Positions 47,490 through 57,864 of a stretch of DNA of 64,000 nucleotides are shown in pieces (position 1 is the stretch's first letter; every line of letters starts with the position of its first letter). Both the position numbers and the translations under genes were made by a program. The DNA comes from Aspidapion aeneum (taxonomy: Eukaryota; Arthropoda; Insecta; Coleoptera; Brentidae): assembly GCA_963576565.1 (NCBI GenBank), contig OY755044.1, positions 44,210,735 to 44,274,734 of the forward strand, given 5' to 3'. Below the pieces are notes generated by a model. The model was not told where the DNA came from. It did no database searches and saw only the letters and a program-made list of their open reading frames with translations.

Positions 47490-48250
47490 GTCATCCTGCT
47501 ATAACACTGCGTGGTCAAATGTTTTCACGAAATCTAAAATTTAAAACCAGTCGTTAGATTTACAATATTGTTAACTTCCCATTTCAAATAAACACGTTTG
47601 AATTATTTATATCTTTCATGCGAGTTGCCTTGACACAGAATTTAAAATAAATGACGAAAAGATGATTATAAGCCTATTTTTATTTTTTGAAAACAAACTT
47701 TTTAAAAAAAATTATTAAAGAGGAACTAAAGTCTTAAGGCTTGAAAATTTCAACAATTCCTTGAGGGATGCAATATCATTTTTCAAATATTAATTTTGGG
47801 AAAATCATAAGGCAATTGGACTTTAGACAAAGAATATAAAATAAAACAATATAAAACAAACGAAATTCACAGACTTAGGTTTGAAATAAGCAGGCAAAAT
47901 ATTAAGAAAGATTATTCCCATGAATTTCATTTAATACCGAAGCTTACATAAACAATTATCAAAGAACTGCTAACATTGCTACTAATAACTACGTGTCGTG
48001 ATCATTAGCAACATTTACCTTATAATAATTAGCGGTAAATAGTATAATTATTGTGTAATTGCAATTTCTGTTATTTTTTCTTTTAATTATCTACAATTTC
48101 TTATTCTGCATCAATTAAATGTATTACCTTTTACAGAATTAACCCCTTCTTTATTAATATTTAAAAAAAGATTACACTGAATTTGCGAGAATTACATAAT
48201 CCAGTACCTAAATATTTTTGTCTTCTTTCAAGTTAGAAAAGGTCATATTC
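47490..48250. other. Unassigned AT-rich DNA
   Basis: No feature recognised. Confidence 0.45.
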
Positions 48251-49180
48251 ACATTTTAGAATTTTAGCTTGCAAAAGGTGGTGTACTCGCGAGTTTGACA
48301 TATGGAGTCCTAAAAATTTTCGAGTTTTGACGTTATTTTGTAAGGCAGTAAAATTTTCTACAAAAGCGGCTTAACACGTTTTTTCGCCAGACAAATAATT
48401 TTTGAGTTATAACGAAAATAATCATGTTTCTTTAGGGTTTATTCAGTTTTCAAAAAACCTAAGTATTTTAGAAAAAAATGAACTGGTTTTTAGAGAAAAT
48501 AAAATTTCCTTTCAGGTAGTATATCACAAAGTGGTGTTGAACCTATTATTGACACTTCAGGGGCGTACTCATATTGAGGTTATTGTTTTTTTAATTACTA
48601 TATTTTTATTTGTTTTATTCAATTTTCTTAAAAAAAATAAATTCTTAAAATGCCTTTTCTGTGATTTTGTCACCGCCATCTTTAAAAGGTAAATGAATTG
48701 TATTTATTTTGTATATTATATTTTAAAACTCGCTTAGAGTAACATAAAATTAAATTTTTTTGGTTAAAAATGTTACCAAACCAAAAAATACTGTTGTTCT
48801 TTATACTTTGAACGCCGCCATCTTAAATTATATTAGACATATGTCATTTATTATGGAATTTTTAAAATCAATGACCCTTATTTAGTATAAATTGATATAC
48901 TACATGGCAACACTAGATCTGTCAAACAAGAATAAAAGAATAACTTTTTTGTGTAAACTTCGGCAGCCATCTTAAATGTTAAATCTTAAATTGTAACTTT
49001 TTATAAATACAAAAGTTGGGCTACTTTTGATAAAATTCAGAATTTTCTTTTGTAAAAATCAAATTTTGGCTATAGGTTATCTCTCTTTTATTTTTGACAT
49101 ATTAAGCGCCATCTTTGTATCGGCTGGGCAGCAAAATTAATTTTTTAGTCGGTTTCAATAAACGGTCATTAGCTTTAATA
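48250..49180. repeat. Old repeat with CGCCATCTTAAAT motifs, left part
   Basis: GCCGCCATCTT-like words recur near 48673, 48813, 48965 and 49108, each after a TTTTTGTG/AAAATT stretch, at intervals of about 140-150 bp. The same words continue beyond the pogo element near 52150 and 52275. This appears to be the older sequence into which the pogo element inserted. Confidence 0.5.
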
Positions 49181-49448
49181 TAGGGGAGAGTTGCCATCAT
49201 CGTACTACTTTTGACATATTTGCCTATAACTCAGCTATTTTTTGTCAAAAAACACTAAATGTTATTTCTTAAAAAACAACGATACTCCCTACAATAAATT
49301 ACCAGGTACGAGAAATAAAGATTACCTAAAAGTATCTTTTTTAATTAAAAAACAAAAACATTTCAAACGGTACGATGTAGGAGACCCTTCTCCAACATCG
49401 TACCCCACTTCTCCTACATTGTACCGCTTTCTCTTAGATCGTATACTA

Positions 49449-49725
49449 CAGTGGCGGATCCAGGCGGGGGGCACTAGGAGAACTTGCCCCCCCCCCGAGA
49501 ATTTTTTGAATATACAAAAAATGAGTAAAAAGTAACGTTTCTGCTAATAAAAATTCGAAATTTTTGCCTGCGGCGCATGAAAGTGTCTATTATTATTATC
49601 ATCGAAATTACACCCACTGACTAATTCAATAAAATGCGGCTTAAAAAAATATATACCGTTTTTACCAACAGAGAATGTCACCTAAAGTCCCCCCCCCCCG
49701 AGAAGCACCTCTGGATCCGCCCTTG
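49449..49725. mobile_element. 277-bp hAT MITE, copy B, inside the pogo element
   Basis: CAGTGGCGGATCCAG start, CTGGATCCGCCCTTG end, with the 8-bp GTATACTA on both sides (49441-49448, 49726-49733). Equal in length to copy A at 36089-36365 and very similar, but with a different C-run and a few extra A's near 49640. Because it lies in the pogo element, it arrived later. Confidence 0.92.
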
Positions 49726-49805
49726 GTATACTAACACAAGTGACTGGAGAAAACATTTTTTTTTTTTTCTAATAATCAGAAATTATAAAATACATCTTAG
49801 TGTGT

Positions 49806-51625
49806 TTAACATCTGTCACAAACATAAATTTGTTTTTTGCCTTTTTCAGCTGAATAACAAGATACATAAACCCATGTTTTACATTGGCAACACTGAATCA
49901 TTTCTTCAACCATTTTTTCGTCACAAATAAAACAGTACCATTCATCCAAATTTATTCCTGCTTTAGACGTCGAAGCTTTAGAGTCGAGGCAATCGCTTTT
50001 TCTTAATTTATTTTTGTGTCCTTCATGTTTCTTTTCCGTAAAGACCTTTCTTTTCACTTCAACAACTTTCTTTGGCTTTATCTTTTCCTTCTTAGCTTTG
50101 AGTTCCTCTTTGTAGGCGGTGGAGGTGAGCTCAAATGCTTTTTGTGCTGGTTTCGTTTTCTTTTGCCGAAGCGATATTTTTGGCAGTGGCTTTAATATTT
50201 CTGGCGAAAAATATAAATTTTCTTCTTCTGGAGCTTCGTTGCTTTTCTTGGTAATTCTATAATTTTCATTTTGTTGTTTTGTATAATTTATGAGTGGTAT
50301 TTCATCATCAGTATCAGATGACTGCGAACTGTTAATATTTTCTTGAGAAGTTTCTTTTTCTATGTTTCTGTTAAACTCATTATTGTCTACATCATTTTCT
50401 TTTTCTTCTGTAACATCCGGAGGATTTAGGGCGTCTGCAGCTACGAATTCTGAATCTTTAAATACATATCTATTGATAGGCCATATACCTGCTCCTCTAA
50501 AAGATCCCATTACATTTGAAATGTTTGCTACTCTTGTATAGGCTTGACACAGTAAATCTGATACATTAAACTGTGTAATCACTGAGGAAGGGTGCATTTT
50601 AAGCCAGGTCTCCGCAGCTTGTTGGTAGTAAACCTCCATTGGCGCAAAAAACCCAACGTCTACGGTTTGCAGGCGGTGCGTAGTGTGTCCTGGGAGCTGC
50701 AATATTATTACACCATTTGATTTGGCCAAATCTATGGCTTCATAATTTTTCGAATGGGTCGTATGACCGTCAAGTAACAGCACTTTGTTTTGTAGACTAG
50801 GCTTAACATGATTAATGAAGTGCTGCAACCATTCTACAAACAGTTCAGATGTGATGTAGCCACTCTCAGATGTTCTAATTATGCTCCCAGGTGGTGCCCC
50901 TTTTTTTAATCCATCGTGCATTCTGACCCTTTTGAAAATTGTCATTGGCGGTACAAATAAACCAGCAGCACTTGTACAACATAAAATAGTAGTATTTGTT
51001 CCTCGTTCACCACTAACAACGCAGCCAACTTGTCGTTGCCCTTTTTTTGCAACTACTTTTTGATTTTTTTTCTGCACAGTTGCAAATCCCGACTCATCGC
51101 AATTGAAAATTTTAGTTTCATCTAACTTGTTTTTTTCGACGAGATTCTCATAAAGGTCAAAAAAATTAAATACATATTTTCTGTTGAAGCCTTTAATTCT
51201 GGCCATGGATGTCGCTTCTGGTTTACGCAAAGATAGGTCAGGATTGCGTTTAATAAATCCGTAATACCATTTTTTGCCAGCCATTTTTTTTCGCGATTTT
51301 ATTTATTTTTTTCTGCAAGTTGGTACGCTAACTCTCGGACCTCTCTTGCTCTTAATCCAAACATATGCTCCTGAATTTCAATTATATGTGTCTTTAAAAT
51401 CAGCCTCCACCTTTACATCAAAAACAATTGGGGAACCTTTAATTTGTTTAGCATCGTTAGATTTTTTGTTAAGATTCAAAAGGTGCCTGCGGAATGTTGG
51501 TTTTGGAATTTTGTATCTACGGCAACATTCATACAATCCATTTGAAAAGCAGTAATAGCAGCCTGCATATCCTGCTCTGACCATTTGTAATATTCTCTTT
51601 TCCGTTTTATTTCTCTGTCTGCCAT
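49806..51625 (-). pseudogene. pogo/jerky-like transposase with C-terminal PHD-like finger
   Basis: From the Met at 51625: a psq-type helix-turn-helix (YYKWSEQDMQAAITAF, then NGLYECCRRYKIPKPTFRRH in another frame), a CENP-B-like second helix region (EIQEHMFGLRAREVRELAYQ, third frame), and a long open frame 49806-51284 (492 codons) with the DDE_1 catalytic core: NCDESG (D63), LLLDGH (D172), LQTVDVGFF (D209). An acidic/basic linker follows, and a cysteine-rich end (about residues 449-492, CFICDEK, CCQCKTW, VCDRC) like a PHD finger. Frameshifts near 51537, 51397 and 51303 break the DNA-binding part, so full-length protein cannot be made. The zinc-ligand His of the finger reads Tyr (49866-49868). 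Confidence 0.88.
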
Positions 51626-52083
51626 CTGAAAACAAAATATTTTGCTCAGTTTTTTGAAGTTGCCTTCATCGTACCGGAACGATATAGGGAACATGATAGA
51701 GGTACGATGTAAGAAACTGACTTATTATTGTTTCTAACCTATAAATTCGACACAAAGCTTTTAAGAAAAATTACAAAAACTACAATTTAAAAAGGCCAAA
51801 ACAATGTTCTATTTGACAAAATATAATAATTTTTAATTGTGGCAATAGTACAATGATAGGATACTTACGTTTGAGGTAAAAAAATTACATCGAAAAAGGT
51901 TAAAATCTTTCTTTCACATTTTCACCGCCTACACGTGCTTGCACAGAACAATTGCTACTGCGTTGAAAGTTGTCTGCGCGGTAGTTTTATCTACAATTTT
52001 CGAGGTGGCGCTACTGGTCACAGTTTAGCAGAAAATACAGAGGTACGATGTAGGAGCCGGTACGATGATGGCAACTCTCCCTA

Positions 52084-52400
52084 GGTATCAAAAATAAATA
52101 TCACACAAAAATTAAAGAAAAAATCGAAAATTTGTTGAAATAAAACCACCATTTTGTTTTGACGTGACAGGTGTCAATTTTTTTTACAGTTTTAAATTGA
52201 GTAGGTCTCGCTCAAAGTGAATCCGTTAAAATTAATTTTATTTCTCCTAAATTAATTTTTTTCTTAAATTTGGCAGCCGCCATCTTGGATTTTGAAGCCG
52301 GAAAATCTGCGATCCTCGAATTAAAATGTAGCTTTAAATGTTAGGTATATAAAAAAATATACTCTTTTTGCAGCTTTTTCTTAACATTCCCTACAAATTT
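52084..52400. repeat. Old repeat with CGCCATCTT motifs, right part
   Basis: Continuation of the 48250-49180 repeat: ACCACCATTTTGTTTTGACG near 52145 and GGCAGCCGCCATCTTGGATT near 52273. Confidence 0.45.
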
Positions 52401-54328
52401 ACTCAACTAATGTGGAAGATTTACAATTTCTCTTTAGTTTTAATCGGTCGTTTCAATTTATTGAATATTCAAAATGCTTTAAACACAAAATTAGCTACGG
52501 TGTAATTCTACTGTCCCAAATAAATATCCTAACAGAACCTCATTTCCTTTTAACTATTTTGAATTAATCACATGCAAATTAAATGCGCGACACGACATTT
52601 GCTTAGTAAACACATCACACTTAAAACACATTTCGTAACCCTAATTAGACAATTGCACCATTTGGCTGTCCATTTTTTGCATTTAAAAGTCGCGTGTTTT
52701 AGAATATTGAATACTATTAATTATTAATTACAATTGATACATGTCTTCTTTTATTGTCACTGTAACTTAAAATAAGTGGAACTGCGTTTATGTGTTTGGA
52801 GTTATGGTGTATTTAACCTAATTTTTTTGAGATTTTTTGATGTCCCTTAGGATTAGAGACCTTTTGCACACCCTCCTTAATCTAACTTTATTCTTTATAA
52901 ATGCGACATTAAATAACAGATGTGACATGATATTTAGAAGCACAATTTTGACCAATTTTGGCAGACACAATTCTTTATCCTTTATCCTTTATTTATCTGT
53001 CGAAAGCCTGTTTTGTGTTCAGTAGGCAAAATTAATAAAAAAGTTCCGAAAACAACTAGGGAAAACTGAAAGAGCAATACCAGTCAAAAACCCCCAGGAA
53101 AATGATTGGGTCTTTGTTTACTTGTGCATTTCTTATTTTTTTATGCATTTCACAGAACATTGATGACTTTTGGTTGGTGAACACTGTTGTCAAACAACAC
53201 ATACCTACCAGTTTTTATAAAAAATAAGTTTCAATAATTGGCATAAAATTAAATTTGCGGATTACCCCGCATTGGTAACTCTTGAAATAATTGTCTGGTA
53301 TCAAAAATATTTTAAATTTACATTATATTTTGTCAAAACGTTATATGCGCGACAACACTCTCTTTAAATAAAGAAACTAGTAGCCTGCGTAAGTCCAACA
53401 CAAGTAAGGTCAAACACTATCCTTAAGCAAAGGATAATGTTCAAACCAGGTAACTGCGCATGCCTCAAATAAAAGATATGAGAAAAATGGGACATGCAAA
53501 AGGTTTTGCTATTTTTGTTTTTTTTGTTTTTTATCTTTGATATAAAGAGAGGATTTACGCTGGTAAGCAAGCAGCACGTTAAGCCTCGTACAGACCTGAA
53601 CAAACGTGCTGAGCGGTGAATCGAATACTAGTTTGGACGAGCGCGCTGGCAAACAATTCCGCGAATCCTAGCAATTTGGCGAACCGTTTGCCGAATTCCC
53701 ATCGCTTGTCGGTGTTTTCCCAGCGATCAAAGATAGTGCGCTCGAATGGGTTCGTTGGTTTGGACGGGACAAAATAAAATCGCGAACAGACAATTGAATT
53801 TTAAAGGAAGGAAAACTGAGAGCGTTTGTGAGAACAGCAGATATCAAAAAAGTATATTCCCGGTTTTTATCGTCGTTCGGCTCGTTCAACGTTTGTCGAA
53901 ATGTTCAGGTCCGCTTTACGCAAATGTCAACCTTTTGACACTTCCGCGCATGACATATATATGATGTACCTTCCGTACTTGACAATTATATTTGCATAAT
54001 TTGTATTCTGTCAAAACCTGCTTGCTTCTCTGCCTTAAAACAGTGATAAGAGTCTAAATTTTTAACAGTTGTAATTTCTCAACTGCTCTGATGAGCTAAA
54101 TAAAAAAAACATTTGGTTGGGTTTGTTTTTATTGTCAGATAAGGAAAATGTTTTCATTAAACAGGGAATAATAAAGAGGAAGGAACATTTGTTTTACAGA
54201 TTGGAAAAAGAAATTATTTTACACAGCCGGCTGTGGACCTTTTATGGAAATTTTTGCCAGCCTTACATAACTTTTGTTTACTTTCCGAATGAATGATATG
54301 ACGGCTCAATAAATTTAGTTTAAAAATA
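52400..54328. other. Unassigned DNA with a possible TIR element
   Basis: No gene recognised. At 53581-53925 the words GACCTGAAC and AAACGT with GAACGAG-like stretches occur in inverted orientation at both ends (about 53593-53615 and 53880-53915), and the GC content is higher than around; this may be an unclassified DNA element, but the pairing is loose. Confidence 0.4.
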
Positions 54329-54330
54329 TA

Positions 54331-54501
54331 CAGTCGAACCTCTATAACTCGAACTTAAAGGGACAGCCAAATCAGTTCGAGTTATGGAGAGTTCGAGTTA
54401 TAGAAATTCGAGTTTAAAGAGGTTAAAATACATATAAAAAGTGCAGGGACCACTTAAAGCGTTCGAGTTATAGAGAGGTACGACTTATAGAGGTTCGACT
54501 G
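54331..54501. mobile_element. 171-bp TA-flanked MITE with CAGTCGAACCTCTATA ends
   Basis: CAGTCGAACCTCTATAACTC at the left is mirrored by CTTATAGAGGTTCGACTG at the right; TA on both sides (54329-54330, 54502-54503). TTCGAGTTATAGA-like words recur inside on both strands. The ends are of the type found in pogo-related MITEs. Non-coding. Confidence 0.88.
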
Positions 54502-54503
54502 TA

Positions 54504-56021
54504 GGTATGTGGAATTCAAATCATATAAATTTGATGGCTAATACTGTAGAAAATATTCATTTTATTAATTTTTAGAGAAAAAAACGTAAAATAGTGTCTT
54601 GCAAAAATATGTTGAAGATCCCATTGATATTTAACATTTCTAACTTTTAGAAAATAGAAAACTAATTTAGAAAAATTATTATTAGTCACTTAAAATGAGC
54701 ACTAAAAACTTTTGCCAACGTTTTTAAAAACAGCCAGAAGAAAAAGATCTATTTAATAGATGTTAAATCATTTTAATTCCCTTTTTGTTAAGACTTCCTT
54801 TGAAAATTCGTCACTCAGGCATAAGATCTACCTGTTCCTACCATAAACTAAACAGGTGTCAAAAACTTTAAATTTTAATAATCCTACCTGCTTCCTAGGC
54901 ACAATCATTTTACCTCTATTAAAAGGTCTTCAGGAAGGTCTAAATATAAGCATTCTGCAGACAGTGCTCTAACCAGCTTTAAAATCGAAGTTTAGTTGTA
55001 CTTCATGCGTAAAAAAAACTTTTTTGATGATCGCACTAGTAGACAATTTTAAAATAATTTCATCAACCAGGTAGAATCCTTGAAGAATGATGATTCGGGG
55101 TACTACTATGAAGAACTAAATAAAAATACTTTATAAGCAATAAGAGTGTATGATCATAGAAGTTAAATCACTTGGCTAGAATCCATGGGGGCTTGAAACA
55201 GTGCCTTGTAAGACACCTTATTGTTATCGTGGTGAGGAGATGTATTTTAAACTAACGAGATTGGTTTTAAAATAAATGATTTTTTGTTTAAATTCTTCTG
55301 TAAAGTTGCAGGGTTACCTACACTATTGTAGAGCGTATCTTAAATAAAAGTATCAAAGATTAGGAATGTGACATTTGATTCCAGGAGAGAAAGGGTAATC
55401 CATGATGCTAAAGAAAATATTTAAACTTTTGTGGCACCTGCATCAGGTAGAAAAGTATTTAGAATAAAAAAAAGCTCATCTGTCTCTCCTTGACATTTGG
55501 ACCATCTGTTCCTTAAGTAAATTTCTAGGCGTGCCATCTCACCTATATGCCTAAATATAAGATGGTACATTTGTTATTTTTTATTCTTAAATAATAATTT
55601 TTTATTTCCATTTTCTTTTGTTTAATTAAAAAAGTTGGTTCATTTGGTTGTATTTTATATTTTTACAATGTTTGGCATATTTTTTTCGACACATATAGTA
55701 AAAATTTTAATTAAAAAGAAGACAAGGAAGAATTTTCCAAGATGACCTTTTTTTTAGTGAGAGATGTAATGTTGGCAAGTTTGACGTAATTCGTGTCCTA
55801 TTGACATTTGGGTTACGACAGTATTTCTGAATCGATTTGTAGCTACAATAATACCTAAGTGTACCCTACCTAATTAAGTAAAAAAATTAAATAATAACAA
55901 TAAATAAATTATCAATAAAATTAGCGAAACATCTAGACAACTTTGTTCAATCACCCAGCAAGAATGCTTTTTTCCTTTAATAAATATACCTAATCATATA
56001 ACCAAAGCTCTTGTTGGATAG
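54504..56021. other. Unassigned AT-rich DNA
   Basis: No gene or repeat boundary recognised. Confidence 0.45.
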
Positions 56022-56023
56022 TA

Positions 56024-56202
56024 CACTCGACCACTTTTTTAATGTGTCACTTTGTTTTCCTACATTTTTTATGGAATAACTTCAAATAAGCATCATGAAT
56101 TATCAAGCGATTTTCTTTAGCAGTTTTTAAACTCACTGAAATTTCGGGCTTTCCAGACGAGTTTAGTCAATTTTAAGGTGTCATTAAAAAAGTGGTCGAC
56201 CG
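56024..56202. mobile_element. 179-bp TA-flanked MITE with CGACCACTTTTTTAATG ends
   Basis: CACTCGACCACTTTTTTAAT at the left and, inverted, CGGTCGACCACTTTTTTAAT at the right, with TA at 56022-56023 and 56203-56204. Non-coding interior. Mariner-type by the TA and size. Confidence 0.85.
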
Positions 56203-56204
56203 TA

Positions 56205-57152
56205 CATACCAATTATGGATGCAGTATAACCCCGTGACACAACTAACATAATTTTCTTTGATGAAGCTATAGAAGACTTTTTTTTATTATATAATATTTC
56301 CAATATATAAAGAGAAAATTTGACGTAATAACCTATCATACCTACATTTTTATAATGAATTCATAAAAAACTCCTCAAGTATTTTATCAGTCTTCATACC
56401 TGATAGAAATATCTCCTAACTCTGAAGTTTATCCTGCACTACACATTCTTTTAGTATTGTTTGTCGTCCGCCTTTTTCAGCAATAGATATACACTTTTCC
56501 CGAGTATTTATCAAAGTTTCTTCCACAATGCTATCCAAATAAAAATGAGGTTATATTTTATTCTCGAGATTTTAATAAAGCGTTTCTTCCATATTTTGCA
56601 ATCTCCGTTGGCTTGTAGGCAATAAATTTATATGACAAACAAACAGGGCCGGATTAACCATTTAGTAAAAGACATCTACAGTGTAGAGACCCTGTATTCA
56701 TGACATATTTTGAGAAAATAGAGGCTCGACAAACTTATCAGTCAAATTTATTTAAATCAAAATTAAAGAAGGGAGGTATCGGTCTTCTATATTCTAGCCT
56801 TGCTTAGAGAGAGACGCACCTTCCGCCCTTGTTAATTTATAAGCGTCGGAAAATAAAAATAAATGATTTTTGACAAATATTTACAGGCGATGAAGGACAA
56901 ACGTGCTTGTTTATATGTTGCATGATAAATGATGTCACTCACCAATGAACTTTGCAAGAAAAAAACATAAACAAAAAATGTGAGTTTGAGTGACTTTGAT
57001 GGGTTTGTCGCATCTCTATTTCTTTAAATATGTCATACATACAGGGTCTCTAGTACAGTGAACACATGAAGTTGTGCCCCAGACAGGTGTCCAGTGTGTA
57101 ATAAAAATCTTGGAACAGCCTAAATTTTTTGACAACTGTCTTTAGGAACAAA
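56205..57152. other. Unassigned DNA beside the BEL element
   Basis: No gene recognised. CAGGGCCGGATTAACCA at about 56644 looks like a single end of a hAT-type element, but I could not find its partner. Confidence 0.4.
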
Positions 57153-57157
57153 GCCCC

Positions 57158-57629
57158 TGTTAGTCCACGGTTAGAAAAACGTTAAATGCAATGGACTGTA
57201 AATATTTTAATTAATGAAAGCGCGAACCAACATAAATATTGATATGAAATTACGAAATAATCAAAACGTCCATAGGTAAAATATTGGTGGCACACAACGG
57301 TAATCAGAACAAATGCACTCACCAGTTTTGCAGCCAAATTCTCCGCTTCTAAGGGGCCCCTGAATGTATCTAATGATGTCACCACGTAGCTGAAGGGCTG
57401 AAGTTTCTAGTTCTATGCTTCAGTACACAAAAATCGAGCACTTTCAGGTGTAGAAATTTGATATAGTTGGAGAACGAAATTAACACGCCATTTTCTCTAG
57501 GCCATTGACAAGGATCTCCCTGGTTGTTGGTGCGCATGTCCAAATACGCGGAATGCGCTTTGTCCTTCATACAGTTGTGTGTTTTTAAAAATATATATAA
57601 ACAACCGCGAAATTTAGCGGGAGCTAACA
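57158..57629 (-). repeat. BEL 3' LTR
   Basis: 472 bp, identical in length to the 5' LTR, with about four differences between the two: GGAC/GACC near 57219, ACGAA/ACAAA near 57253 and GGCCATT/GGCGATT near 57501. Open frames within it are repeated in the other LTR and are not genes. Confidence 0.95.
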
Positions 57630-57864
57630 TAACTGCCCTCCAAAACACACAATTTTAGAATCTCAACCGGACAGATATAGATATAAGAAAAAGAATCGAC
57701 CGATAAATATAAATGAATGAAAATAGATAAGTATCGTAAGTTTATTTAGAGATAACGAAATCCCGAAAAAAGGCAAAACAAACAAACAAAAAATTCAAAA
57801 AAAAATTAAAAATAAAAAAAACCTATTGTAATACCCGGTAAAAGGTAGAAAATTAAAATTACTT

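Larger units (their letters stand above)
49183..52081 (-). mobile_element. pogo-type DNA transposon, near full length
   Basis: Left end GGGGAGAGTTGCCATCATCG and inverted right end GGGAGAGTTGCCATCATCGT differ by one G; TA flanks both (49181-49182, 52082-52083). Subterminal GGTACGATGTAGGAG motifs occur near 49370-49440 (direct and inverted), 51670, 51704 and 52042-52060, probable transposase-binding repeats. It carries a pogo/jerky-type transposase on the minus strand and is interrupted by a hAT MITE. Total 2,899 bp, about 2.6 kb without the MITE and its TSD. Confidence 0.92.

Noticed and set aside
56644..56660. CAGGGCCGGATTAACCA as a hAT end
   Set aside because: Looks like a known type of TIR, but no inverted partner or TSD was found before the BEL element, so no element is called.
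57182..57648. Two minus-strand open frames (67 and 89 codons) in the LTR, repeated at 63397-63878
   Set aside because: They are chance frames within the LTR, present twice because the LTR is. No domain.
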